Shown: positions 47,570-58,025 of the stretch, one piece after another
Numbering within the stretch: position 1 is the first letter of the stretch
Layout: every line of letters begins with the position of its first letter
Origin: Sclerodactyla briareus
Lineage: Eukaryota; Echinodermata; Holothuroidea; Dendrochirotida; Sclerodactylidae
Direction of reading: 5' to 3'
Length of the DNA: 64,000 nt
NCBI GenBank assembly: GCA_026419785.1
Contig: JAODTK010005332.1
Coordinates: 310,001 to 374,000, forward strand
Notes under the pieces: generated by a model
The model's database searches: none
Told to the model about the DNA's origin: nothing
The model's input: the letters and a program-made list of their open reading frames with translations, nothing else
Translations under genes and position numbers: made by a program

Positions 47570-48470
47570 AAATTGAGGTTTGACAGGACCCCCAGATTGC
47601 AGGGCAAACGGCACTTTGGGGTCATATGGCAGTAAGCTACAGCCCTGAAATCGTCAAAAATTACCGAATTTTTTTATTCAAGAAACATTCTTGAAGGAAC
47701 TGTTATTGTTATCCTACAATTCGGCCACCGTCGGTTGTTGACGCGCAGTGGGTACAAGAGTTGTTTTGTTTTTACAGACCCCTAGATTGGATGGAAACGG
47801 CATTGCCCGGACCGTATGGCAGTAAGCATAACGTCCCTAAAATTGGCAATAAATATCGAATTCATATTTCTAGAAAACCTTCTGAAGGAAACTACGGGTG
47901 TATCAGTACATTCGGGCCAGTCGCCACCATCAGGGACGCGTAGGAACAGGGAAATTTTCGTTTTACAGGACCCCTCAGAGCAGGAAACGGCAATTCCCGC
48001 GATGTATGGCAGTGAGCAAGTTTCTAAATTGGCAATAAATTTTCAGAAATTTGTATTAGAAACGTTCTTGAGAAAATAATTGATGTTTTATTCCTTACAA
48101 GTTGGGGCCAGCATCAGTGGTCTCGTTTATAGGTACGAGGAAATTTTGAGCCGTACGAATCCCCCAGATTGCCGAACGTACTCCCCATGTCTAGGCAGTA
48201 AGCAACATCCCAAAAATTGACACAAAAAATTTCTGAAATGTATTCCTCAAGACACTCTTTGAAGGAACTGAGCTATGTTTATTCATTACAATTCGCGTCA
48301 CCATAAGTTGACGCATACCGACCATAAAGAAAATAGTATTACAGACCAACCCCCTCCCCCCCCCCCCCCCCAGATGACGGAGCGGCACTCCGCGAATTAT
48401 GGCAGTATGCAAACTGCTGAACTTGACAGAATTTCCCAAAACTGAGATCGACGTTAATCCTTACATTTCT
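47570..48470 (+). repeat. Tandem array of roughly 190-bp units (about 4.6 copies)
   Basis: The anchor 'caggaccccccagattg' or variants recurs near 47,585, 47,778, 47,968, 48,158 and 48,344, each followed by 'ggcactt..tatggcagtaagc', 'aaaattggcaataaat' and 'ttgaaggaact'. The period is about 186-193 bp. Units are about 65-75% alike, so the array is old. Confidence 0.85.
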
Positions 48471-48532
48471 TATTCGTGCGTCTCCATTCCTACCATAGGC
48501 ATGTCCTAGAGATATTCATCGAGGACCCTTTT

Positions 48533-48533
<1 letters not shown>

Positions 48534-48579
<46 letters not shown>
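48534..48579 (+). repeat. Uninterrupted 46-base C homopolymer
   Basis: A pure C run, the longest homopolymer in the window. Its length may be uncertain in assembly. Confidence 0.95.
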
Positions 48580-48582
<3 letters not shown>

Positions 48583-48756
48583 TGGGTTGGAGGCTACGGC
48601 CCGCAGATTGAAAATTGCTTGAACATCACTGTCATGGAAAATGTGTGCATTTTTCGGCATTTGATGAAAGGAATGAGCCAGTCAGCAGACAATTTGGCCC
48701 TTCTTTGGTTCCTTGACGAAGCCAGAGGAAGTTATGCAGGCACGTCGTGTGTGTGG

Positions 48757-48829
48757 TGTTTTTGCTGTGTGTGTGGGTGTGTGTGTGTGTGTTGGGGTGT
48801 GCGTGCGGTGTGTGTGTGTGTGTGTGTGA
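48757..48829 (+). repeat. (GT)n microsatellite
   Basis: GT dinucleotide runs interrupted by single changes. Confidence 0.95.
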
Positions 48830-48889
48830 CGCCAGCTGAAAAACGATAACTTGATAGTCCGCGTAGGTCGGCTCATTCTTGGTAGTTGT

Positions 48890-50250
48890 GTTCCCATGAT
48901 GAGTACATGAAACCCTTGTTTCGGGGTCAGATCAGAGGTCATCTGAGGTCACCAGAGGTCAAAGTCTGAAAACCTTGTAACCATACCACGATACGTCCAG
49001 AATGGGTTTGGTCTGTTCCAGTGAAATTCGGTTACCTCTTCCTTATAGGAGTACCAGGGACCCTCATGGTTTTTTTGTTTCAGTGTCGGGAGTTGAATTT
49101 TGGTCGAATAGTGAATTTGTGAAATCGATATTTTATCCAATTTTGGCTTGTAAACAGATAAACTCAACACCCACCTGGATGGAGAAGATCACTTGGTATG
49201 GGTGTTCCCGATGATGGGTACATGACCCTATTGTTTTAGGGGTAAGGTCAGAGATCATTTGAGTCACCAGAGGTCAAAGTCTGAAAACCTTGTTAAACAC
49301 GATAAGTCCAGAATGGTGGTCCGATCAAGTCGAAATTAGGTATATAGCTTCTTATGGGGAGTACAGGAACCCTCTTGGTTGGTTAGGTCGGGGGTGATTC
49401 TGGTCGAAAATAGAAAATGTGGAAATTCGGATATTTGGGCCAATTTGGGCTTGTAAACACATGACTCGACCCCACCTGGATGGATGAAGATCATACTTGG
49501 GATTTTGTGTGTCCCCATGATGATTACATGAGCCCCTATTGTTCTGGGTCTCAGGTCAAAGGTCATCTGAGGTCACAGAGGATTAAAGTCTGAACACCTT
49601 GTAAACACTGGTAGTCCAGAATGGTTGGGCCGATCGAGTTGTGAAAATTTTGGTTGTATAGCTCTCTTATGGGGAGTACAGGAACCCTATTGTTTTGTTC
49701 AGGTCAGTATGAATTTTGGTCGAAAATAGAAAACATTTGTGAAAATTTGATATTTTAGCCATTTTTTGGATTGTTGGTAAACACGATAACTCGCACCATC
49801 CGAGGAATTGAAGCTAATACGGTATGTGGGTCCCCCATGATGCGTACATGAACCCTATTGTTTTGGGATCAGGTAAGAGGTCATCTGTGGTTCCCAAAGG
49901 TCAAAGTCTGAAACCTGTAAACACGATAAGTCCAGAACGGTTGATCTGATAAAGTTGTGGAAAGTACGTGGGCAGCTATCATGGGGAGTACAGGAACCTA
50001 TTGTATTTGGTATGTGTCGGGGTGTGAATTGGCAATTTGGCTTGTATACACGATAACTCGACCCCTCCTGGATGGTGAGCTCATACTGGTATGTGTGTTC
50101 CCCATATGGAGGCACATGAACCCTATGTTTTAGAGTACAGGTCAGGGTTAAGCTGAGGTTAAGACAGAGTCAAGGTCTGAAATGAAAACCTTGGTAAACA
50201 CGATAAGTCCAGAATGGTGGTCTGAAAAACCGTGAAATATTTAGTGTGAA
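48890..50250 (+). repeat. Roughly 300-bp tandem array with AGGTCA direct repeats (about 4.3 copies)
   Basis: The anchor 'gatgagtacatga' or variants recurs at about 48,898, 49,212, 49,518, 49,838 and 50,105 (periods about 314, 306, 320, 267). Each unit has 'ccctattgttttgg', an AGGTCA cluster, 'aaagtctgaaaaccttgtaa', 'cacgataagtccagaatgg', 'gggagtacaggaacc' and 'ccaattttggcttgtaaac'. Half-sites at 48,936, 48,946 and 48,956 are spaced by 4 bp twice. 49,553 and 49,560 form a perfect DR1 followed by a DR4 (49,570). Confidence 0.92.
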
Positions 50251-51714
50251 GCTTCTGAACAAGGGGGCACGTGCCCTTCAGTTGGTTGGAAAAGATAGGA
50301 AAGTTGTCAGACGTTCTGTTGCCCAAAAATGAGCTGGTACAATCTCCCATTGTCCGTGTGTATGGCTATAAGTTGACAGAAAACGTTCAAGAGAATCACT
50401 AAGCCTTTTGGCTTTCTGGTTCAGATTAGTTTCCGCTCAAGTTTTCGTCGATTCCTCATGTCTAAGAATTGTTTCTCCCCGCTCCGCGCCGCCGGCATAG
50501 TTCCTTACGTCAATCACGTAACCCTCCATACTAAGGACACCGATCCCCTGCCCTGTTGGTTTTCGTACACTGATATATAGCTTTATTCTTCTAGTAAATA
50601 CAGAGTCAGGATGGCAAGCCAATGTCTGAAAATTAAGGATCAGAAGTTCTCAGGATCAGGAAGTAAACTGTGTGCAGTGTTAATGCAGTTGGATTCCGGC
50701 ACTGTTGTAGTGGGAGGGGGGGGGGTGGGAGGGGGCGCCATCATGAATCAGTCCCTAAACCATCTAAACTACGCGTGGCCTACCTGTAGGTCACCACACT
50801 TAAGATGACACGTGTGTACAAATCATATTTGCCAGAACTGAACAAAGTTACTGGTCCATGTTGGCCCACTGTATATACTGTAACGGAAAAGATGGACTCA
50901 GCGCGCGCAGCGCGAATTTTTTTTTCGCAGTCTGCCTTCTCAACGAAAAAATTGAACAATCTAATAGAAATCTGAGTTAGACATTTTTGTTTTGGCCGTA
51001 CTGTACAATTGATTATAGGATTTTTTTTCGCCATTCCGCAAATATTGGGGGGAGGGGATTCTGATATCACGTCCCCCCCCCACCAAGAAATATAGGTGGA
51101 CATGGAGCCCACCCCCCACCCCCCATCCGTGATCGCGCCCATGGTATGATTCTATTTTTCAAGAATCAAATATGATGAAACTTCGTCATGTGTAGGCCCC
51201 TCTGCATACGGTATGCCCTATATATTGCTAGATCATTGTGTGCCACAGCCGTGAGACGCGGTTGTGTAACGTAGTGGCCTATTTCGAGGTAGGTATGGTT
51301 TATGATGGTGTGCCCGTCAAAGGAGATGCCATCAGTTGGCACGAAGCGGGCAAAGGAATTTAAAACAAATCAGGCTTCACAGACCACCGGAAAAGGCCAG
51401 TTGCTACTGACTTAACCCTGTTCACGTCCATTACACTAGATTAACAAAGCACAACTACGGCGATAGAAACAAAAATTGCGAGACTCGTCAAAGAAACTTC
51501 ACACTGGCAACTTTCCACTACCGGTCGGGGAAGCCTGGCCAATGTGCAAACCCCTCCCCAATGTTGAATGTTGACGCTAGGGTGCATGCGAGCCAACATA
51601 CAAAAACGTACATTTGTATATGCAGATAACAATGGTGAAAATCAACTTTTCGGTTTTTTATCAAGTTTTAGGTTGCTCGAGGATTTATAAAACAATTATA
51701 AGGAACTTCAAGAG
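50251..51714. other. Intergenic with a hAT-like fragment
   Basis: 50,901-51,141 carries GCGCGCGCAGCGCG plus T/A runs, C runs and an end GCGCCCATGG, resembling family D/E elements. No gene was recognised. Confidence 0.4.
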
Positions 51715-51890
51715 ATCTTTTCCCAATACTATCAGACAAATCATCAAAATAATCAAGTAATTTGGAGTCATATTAGGATATCTTACACTCAGGTGCTCAA
51801 GTACACTGAATACAACTACGCAGCCAGCTGATCGAAAACCGGGATACCAAATTTCGTGCAAAATTGAATTCATGACAGCTTTAAGCTCAA
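51715..51890 (+). repeat. Dispersed repeat family A, copy 2
   Basis: Matches 1,530-1,725 in the same orientation. Confidence 0.55.
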
Positions 51891-54800
51891 ACATCGGACT
51901 GGGGTTCTGGACACAATGACCTGAAATCGGTCAGAAAAATCTGGGGGTGCTGCAGCACCCCTAACACCCCCCCCCCCCCACCTTCGCAGGGGCCTGCTAA
52001 CCAGTTAGCACTTCAAGCAGGTGTTGTTTACCTGTGTATCGATTGTTACCAGACTATACAGTTAACACAATCGAAGTGTTATACCTATTGTGATCGATAA
52101 ACTATCACATACCATTACCTATAGTTTCTGATTACCTGAATCCTAGCCTAATACTAATATGCGCTCATGGTTATGTTATGCCATGGGGATTGGACCAGGT
52201 GCTTACAGGGGACTGGTCGTTCCAAGTAATCAGTATGGAAATACACCTAACGAGACTTACGTCAATAAGGTGTCGCACGTACGAAATGTATTCTTTAACC
52301 TGTTAATTAACCTAGATTCTATCATGATCATAACTTTACGGTTAGTTGAAGCACAGCACATATACTGCAAATGCGCCAGTAGCTGCGGGCACTGTGCATT
52401 GCTGGATAGACCCCTGAATTGAAGTAGGTCCAGACAGCTTATAGGCCATAAATCATACAATAATCAGAATTTGATGTTTAGAAGTCTGATATCGAGTAAC
52501 TTTGGTGACCCTAAACATGTTGCCGCGAGTGTTTAGTCCTTCCGATGTGAACTTTTATAATTCAGAGCAAAAAAACTAATAATGATCTAAATATGACCTC
52601 GGAACTTTTCGCAATGTTCGCAATTGATATTTACTGAAGCACGGAAGAACAATAACATGACCCAATGATTGATAAGGCGGAGTGATTGGCACCTGGCATA
52701 AGTTAACATAAAAGCCCGTAAATGACCGGAAGTCGGTGGTGGTCAAGAGGAGAAACAACAGGGCCGGATCGAGACAGTAGGGTATATAGTCTTCAGGGGA
52801 TATATAATCGAGAAATAAACATGATGGGCTGATTAGACGGAATGAGTGGTACCATTTTGAAGCATATGAAAATTAGTTTCTTATTGCCATGATTGTCATG
52901 ATTGCAGACGGAATAAATGTGAGAGAATACAGATTGAAAATTATCGGTATCATCTGCACTCACCCGATAGTGTATATGTATTGTCATTCTGATAGATTTG
53001 TTTCATCAATTTTCAAACTTTCAATCACGGGGAATACGGCTCATTATAGAACGTTAGACATGCACCGTTCACGGAAAAGTGAAGGGTTCGAGAAGTTATT
53101 CTGTGTCCTCTCTGACGACATGAGCCTACAAATCTCCGGCTTAGGTACCTACAATCGACAGAATCCACATGAAATAGGGTTTCTCAGCAAGAATTTCCCG
53201 AGGGTGTCTCAATTTGCCAAGTCAGACAGAGCTTCCTGTCGAGGCAGGGGGAATTCTTTCTCCGCCGCCGCACCGGTATCCCCCATCCCTTTCATGCCAG
53301 ACAAAGTTTTACGCCACTGACCAACTTTTTTTAAATCACGTTATGGAAATAATGATTAGGGTTCTTGCTACGGTCTGTTCCCCTTGCATATCGGAAAATG
53401 TTTCATGTTCAAATTCGTTTGGAATAGCATAAGACTTTTGAAAGTTCAGCAAAAGGCGTTTCCTGATTTTTTTTATATTAATTTCATTTGTCTGTTGAAG
53501 CAATTTTTATGCATGCAATCATTACAAAGCATGTTACTGCGAATATCCTTGCCAGCGATCCAATTAATTTTGTTATTACGAATAAGGAGAACATTCCTAA
53601 AATCATTTGGAAAGCGTCGTCGCAGTGGTTCACGCTAATAATTATATCCTCAATAGCCGTACACTGGGAAGTTCCTCTGAACCTCAGCATGACGCTTGTT
53701 AACGCAATGAAAGAAAAATTCTTCAACCCAATTCGGAGGAAATGATTACGAGCCTCAGTGCGTTACCCAAACAAAATAACAGCTTCGTCAATATTTGCAA
53801 AAAACACACAACGGTGACAAATTTGTTAGGCTATGGTGCAAATAGTCGAGTAATAGGGCGATAGTCGAAGAACCACGCAGCAAATATTGGAACAACAGTC
53901 ACTGTTGTGGCGAAAAACGGAGATCTCTGAATATTTACGGACCTGTTCGGTAGATATGAATGAAACCTACACCATTCACTATCATGAAATTAGTAGTAAA
54001 TGGTGGCGTAGAGAGGGGAACATCGCCCTCCTTGCGGAAAACCAGTTCACAACTACGGGTACGCATGCTCGAAAATTCGCAGGGTTCGCAAGGAACAATC
54101 GCTCATTTCGTTACGGTACCGTTTCAGTTTCTTTTCCGAGACCGTCAACATCATTCAATAACAAAACCGATTCCCTCCATTCTTTGTTTACTGTTTACGG
54201 TGTGCGTATCCGTGTCCGATTCCCTGCCATTAGAATTCATTATAATATCAGTTTATTATTAACAGTCAACTGGTCTTTTCGGTATACTGCAACCATAAAA
54301 TGTTAGTATTCGGCCGCATAAACTTCCTTCATCACTGGCAGGGGAGGGCAACGTTCCTGCTAATAGGAATGTAATCCTTTTCCGCGTTGTTTGGTGAAGA
54401 TTAATGGTCCATCGGAGCAACTGGGTATGGGTGCCTAGCTGCGACATATCTCAAGAGGGAATATGTTATCCCTCCAAGAGGTCCCAAAGCGTCATTAAAC
54501 GATTCTTACACCAGGCCTCGTATATTGTTTTAAGGGAAAGAGGATACCGATCCGCTGCTCAGACGGTGTAACTTTTCCTTTTAATTCACCCATGGGGCAC
54601 ATGCGTGGAAGGTAACTAGCTGCATCCACCCGCCGCTTCAAATCACCCGGCCCCCTATGGCGGCCAACGGAAGGTATTGACGGTCCCGACTGAGCAAACT
54701 AACCTCAAGCACCCCTGCCTCCTCGCGAACCTTGACATTGAACACACGGACCTGCGAGCGGTGCCCAAGTCTGCGGCAGAGTGAGGTAGTCTCCGCTTCA

Positions 54801-56156
54801 GTTTAATAGTGAGCATACTGGACGCATGACTCTAGGATATATAGCAGGACTGGAACCACAATGGAGAAACACGACGCAGGGCTCCTCTGCTCCGATATCG
54901 TGACCGTCACAATCCACAACGCAGTGACGTCATGACGCGTCTACTAACCTCAGGCTCACATAAAACAAAGCAAGTTACGTTGTTTTAGACAAGAGACTCA
55001 GTGACCTCCACTTTCTCGCCCAACACCTGACTGCCTGAACCCACTCAACAGCGCTGATCACAATTAAAACCAAAGGACTGGGAGCTCTCGGAGCCCCAAC
55101 GAATTACCTCACCCTCTCAACTAAGTACCCCGAGGGCGCCCACCAAAGAATCCACGAACACGGGAAGCAATGCAGCAGCATCTGAGTTTCCGCAGACTTC
55201 CGCAGACCCTGCTACCTATACCTCCACAATTAATAAATATCCTTAACATCTGGGTCTATCTTTCTTTGTGTTTTCTTCACTATCTTTTATTCTTTTTTCT
55301 GTTTGACAAAAGCCAATGGGGTATTGTGAGCCTGTGAAGACGCCAATGAGTAACAAAAAGTCATAAAAAAAAAATCTTACTTATATACATATTTTTTTTT
55401 CTTACGCTACTAAAACTAAATGGGGCATATTCAAACAATGGCCCCATCTCAACTCACGAGAACTCGCGATTTTTCACATACGTACCGGACCCGAATACGC
55501 GTCTATGGAATCCCGGCCTGAAAGTGTCCTGTACGTACACGGTGCCATATACGGGCAGTTTCGATGAGCAACGGACCGCTTTTCACCCATGAGTGACCGG
55601 GCGGTGATCGAGCGATACCTATAAACCGATATCCGATTATATGCACGGCCAATTAGTTGACCGGCGACTGCGCGCATCTGGAGTTTGGCCCAGTGCCCGC
55701 CCGAAGTGTACGGGACATCGACCGGGCATCAGCCGATATATTAGCAATCAGTTCACAGTGCAAAACACTGCATCGGGGTTGAGGCCGTGAAGTTTATGGG
55801 CCCCAGTGCCTTAAAAAGGTCTGACAGCTGCAAGGAGTCCTGTGAGGTCCCGACCGATAGTGCCTAGAAATCCGTGGCAAAGTCGTAAACTCCAGCTTTT
55901 GCCCAGCTAATCGCGAGCGAATGAGCCTTTCCAAGGTTGAAGTTAATGAGATTGTAATTTCATTGTGTCAAAGGTCATAGGGGTACACTGGCTGTTCTAC
56001 GTTGCACCATCTTTCAAAACTCCTGCTGAAAACTGCCAGAATTTACAAATTCCCTACTTCAGCAACATCCAAAAATATGGGAGGAATTAGTTGCGTTCTC
56101 AAAGTGTGTTGACTGTTTGAAAATAGACCGTACTGATAGAACCGTGGGGAGAACCT
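51891..56156. other. Intergenic, mostly without recognised repeats
   Basis: A C run lies at 51,967-51,979. Frames of 143 codons (52,889-53,320) and 139 codons (53,887-54,306) overlap frames on both strands and show no domain. 54,600-55,250 is C-rich and 55,480-55,740 is CpG-rich, both unexplained. Confidence 0.4.
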
Positions 56157-56164
56157 CGTATACT

Positions 56165-56338
56165 CGAGGGCGCAGCCACTTTCTGAAAGTTGGGGGGGGG
56201 GGGGTGTCAAGAGCAATTTGGGAGAGTCCAAAGCAGTGATGGGAAACATTTTGTGTGGGAAAATCCTTATGTATGGAGGCCTTCCCAAAAGTTGGGGGGT
56301 CATGACCCCCCGGAACCCACATAGCGGCTGCGCCCTTG
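56165..56338. mobile_element. 174-bp hAT-type MITE
   Basis: Left end CGAGGGCGCAGCC and reversed right end CAAGGGCGCAGCC are 13-bp inverted repeats with one mismatch. The flanks CGTATACT (56,157-56,164) and CGTATACG (56,339-56,346) agree at 7 of 8. The interior has a 13-base G run and 'gtcatgacccccc'. Too short to code. Confidence 0.8.
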
Positions 56339-56593
56339 CGTATACGCGGAGCTGGATCTAGTGAGCATGCGCACTTGCAACCGTGAAAAGCTTATCGTGA
56401 CTGGGGTATTACTGAGAGTACATCATTCTGCAAGTTGAAAATTGGGGGCGCTATGGCAACAAATGTTTTTCGGAATACTGAAATATCACGACCGTATACC
56501 TCTGGAACTGGAACTCGTTTATACTGGTCGGTATCACGGTCCGTAGCGCACGTACACCAATAAATCATGGTAGCGCACGTATACATAGCGAGA

Positions 56594-56644
56594 GCAGGGG
56601 CGTGCCGGCCGGGGTCCACGGGGAGCCCCCCCCCCCCCCCCCCC
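56594..56644 (+). mobile_element. hAT-type left end with 20-base C run
   Basis: CAGGGGCGTGCCGGCC at 56,594, flanked on the left by AGCGAGAG, then a C run at 56,625-56,644. The matching right end was not found. Confidence 0.45.
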
Positions 56645-57942
56645 TCCAAATTGAGAATCTGTGGGAGAACCTGGCTGAAAACTACAGGTGGATGTTTTAG
56701 GTTTGACATCGGGGATGACACTGGTTTCACCCGGGATGAATTGGTAAAGCACTCTACGCAAAGCCACGACACCTACGTCATTACGGAACAAATGAGCTCC
56801 CCATAGCCCGGAAAAGCACTGTGCGCAATGTCTACTGCTCCAAATCCCACAGACCTCGACCTACGACGTGTGGCGGCGCCGTGGGACTGCTGCATGGAAA
56901 GCCGGGTCTTGCAATGACGTCCCCTACCATATATGGGTGTTGGGCGGAGACCAAACCTCTAGTTTGCTTTTTCTGCTAATTTGGGCGTATGTTCCCAAGC
57001 CAATCATTGACGTCATTTTGGCCACCACACTGATGAATTTCATATTTCTGTTCGAGTTTGAACTAGATTTTAGGACAGCGGAACCAGAAGTTTTGGCAAA
57101 CTTATCTCTTATCTTTTCCAACGAAAATTGGCGTAACTTCCCGAGGAAAACTTTCCGGACGAAATGTACATCGACAGAAAGAAAATTTAATAAACTTTCA
57201 AATAACGCGTGAACTAGACGAAAACAGTGAATTCGGTAGGCATAGAAGGGACGATTGCTAAAAAGTGACTGGGTACGTTTACACAGTTAAGGGTCAGTTT
57301 TCGCGACCGCTGTGGCTGTGTTCCGTATTGCTACTTGTGATCGCCGACTATCATTAACCCCGCCCCCCCCCCTCCCTACACCCTATCTCCTCCCGACCTG
57401 CGTAACACTGGAAACCGCCCAAGGTTCAAATTTCTCGAGAGGTGACTTTTCCAGAAAAGAATGGTCCCCAAAGGCGACAAGAAACTAGATTATTTGGAAA
57501 AATATATTCAGACAAAACTGTTCTTGTTGGTGAAGGTGGGGTGAGGGTGTTTGCGTGGGATAGGGCCGGAATATCGTGTGCCGGTGTGTGTTGTGCGTTG
57601 GTAATGTGTGAAAACGAGGTAACACATAAGTTTTACACCTGGCAATTGAGGTACCAACGACAAACGTGAAACCCCCGGTAAGAACTCGGGCATTGAGGGC
57701 GCTCTCTGCACAATCCCCTCTCGGGGAATTGTGCTGTTGAATCAATTTGAGCAACTTCATCGGTTATGCGGTATAAAGTCTTACCACGCTTACACACACG
57801 TGTGTAAGTTTTTTTATCAATTAATTTGACAGAACCTCGTTTCTGACGGTAGCTTTCAGGTATAAGCATTACCTCTGGACCATTGTAAAGGGTCGTATCT
57901 CCTGGTTATTCGGAGGGATACGCATTCGATATGGAAATAAGT
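56645..57942. other. Intergenic, nothing recognised
   Basis: A 114-codon plus frame (56,868-57,212) is opposed by a minus frame; no domain. A C run at about 57,363. Confidence 0.4.
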
Positions 57943-58025
57943 ACGAGTTAGTGTGTTTTTTTTACCTACCCAAACGAGGAAACGGCGTTTCCTCGTTTTG
58001 GGTAGGTAAAAAAACCACTAACTCG
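57943..58025. repeat. 83-bp near-perfect inverted repeat (arms about 41 bp, one-base loop)
   Basis: The left arm starts CGAGTTAGTGTG, runs through a T tract and 'acctacccaaacgaggaaac'. The right arm is its reverse complement, with a T-tract length difference and one inserted base. The flanks ATATGG (57,929) and CCATAT (58,033) extend the symmetry further. No coding. It could be a fold-back element, a fused pair of transposon ends or a hairpin RNA precursor. Confidence 0.9.

Noticed and set aside
53484-53745. Hydrophobic minus frame suggesting membrane segments
   Set aside because: Three frames are open over the same AT-rich DNA; hydrophobicity follows from T-rich codons.
52889-54306. Frames of 143 and 139 codons
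   Set aside because: Overlapping frames on both strands, no domain, no coding-like codon bias.
54560-55250. Possible long terminal repeat in the C-rich, TATA-containing stretch
   Set aside because: No paired copy, no defined ends and no adjacent element body; nothing retrovirus-like was recognised anywhere in the window.
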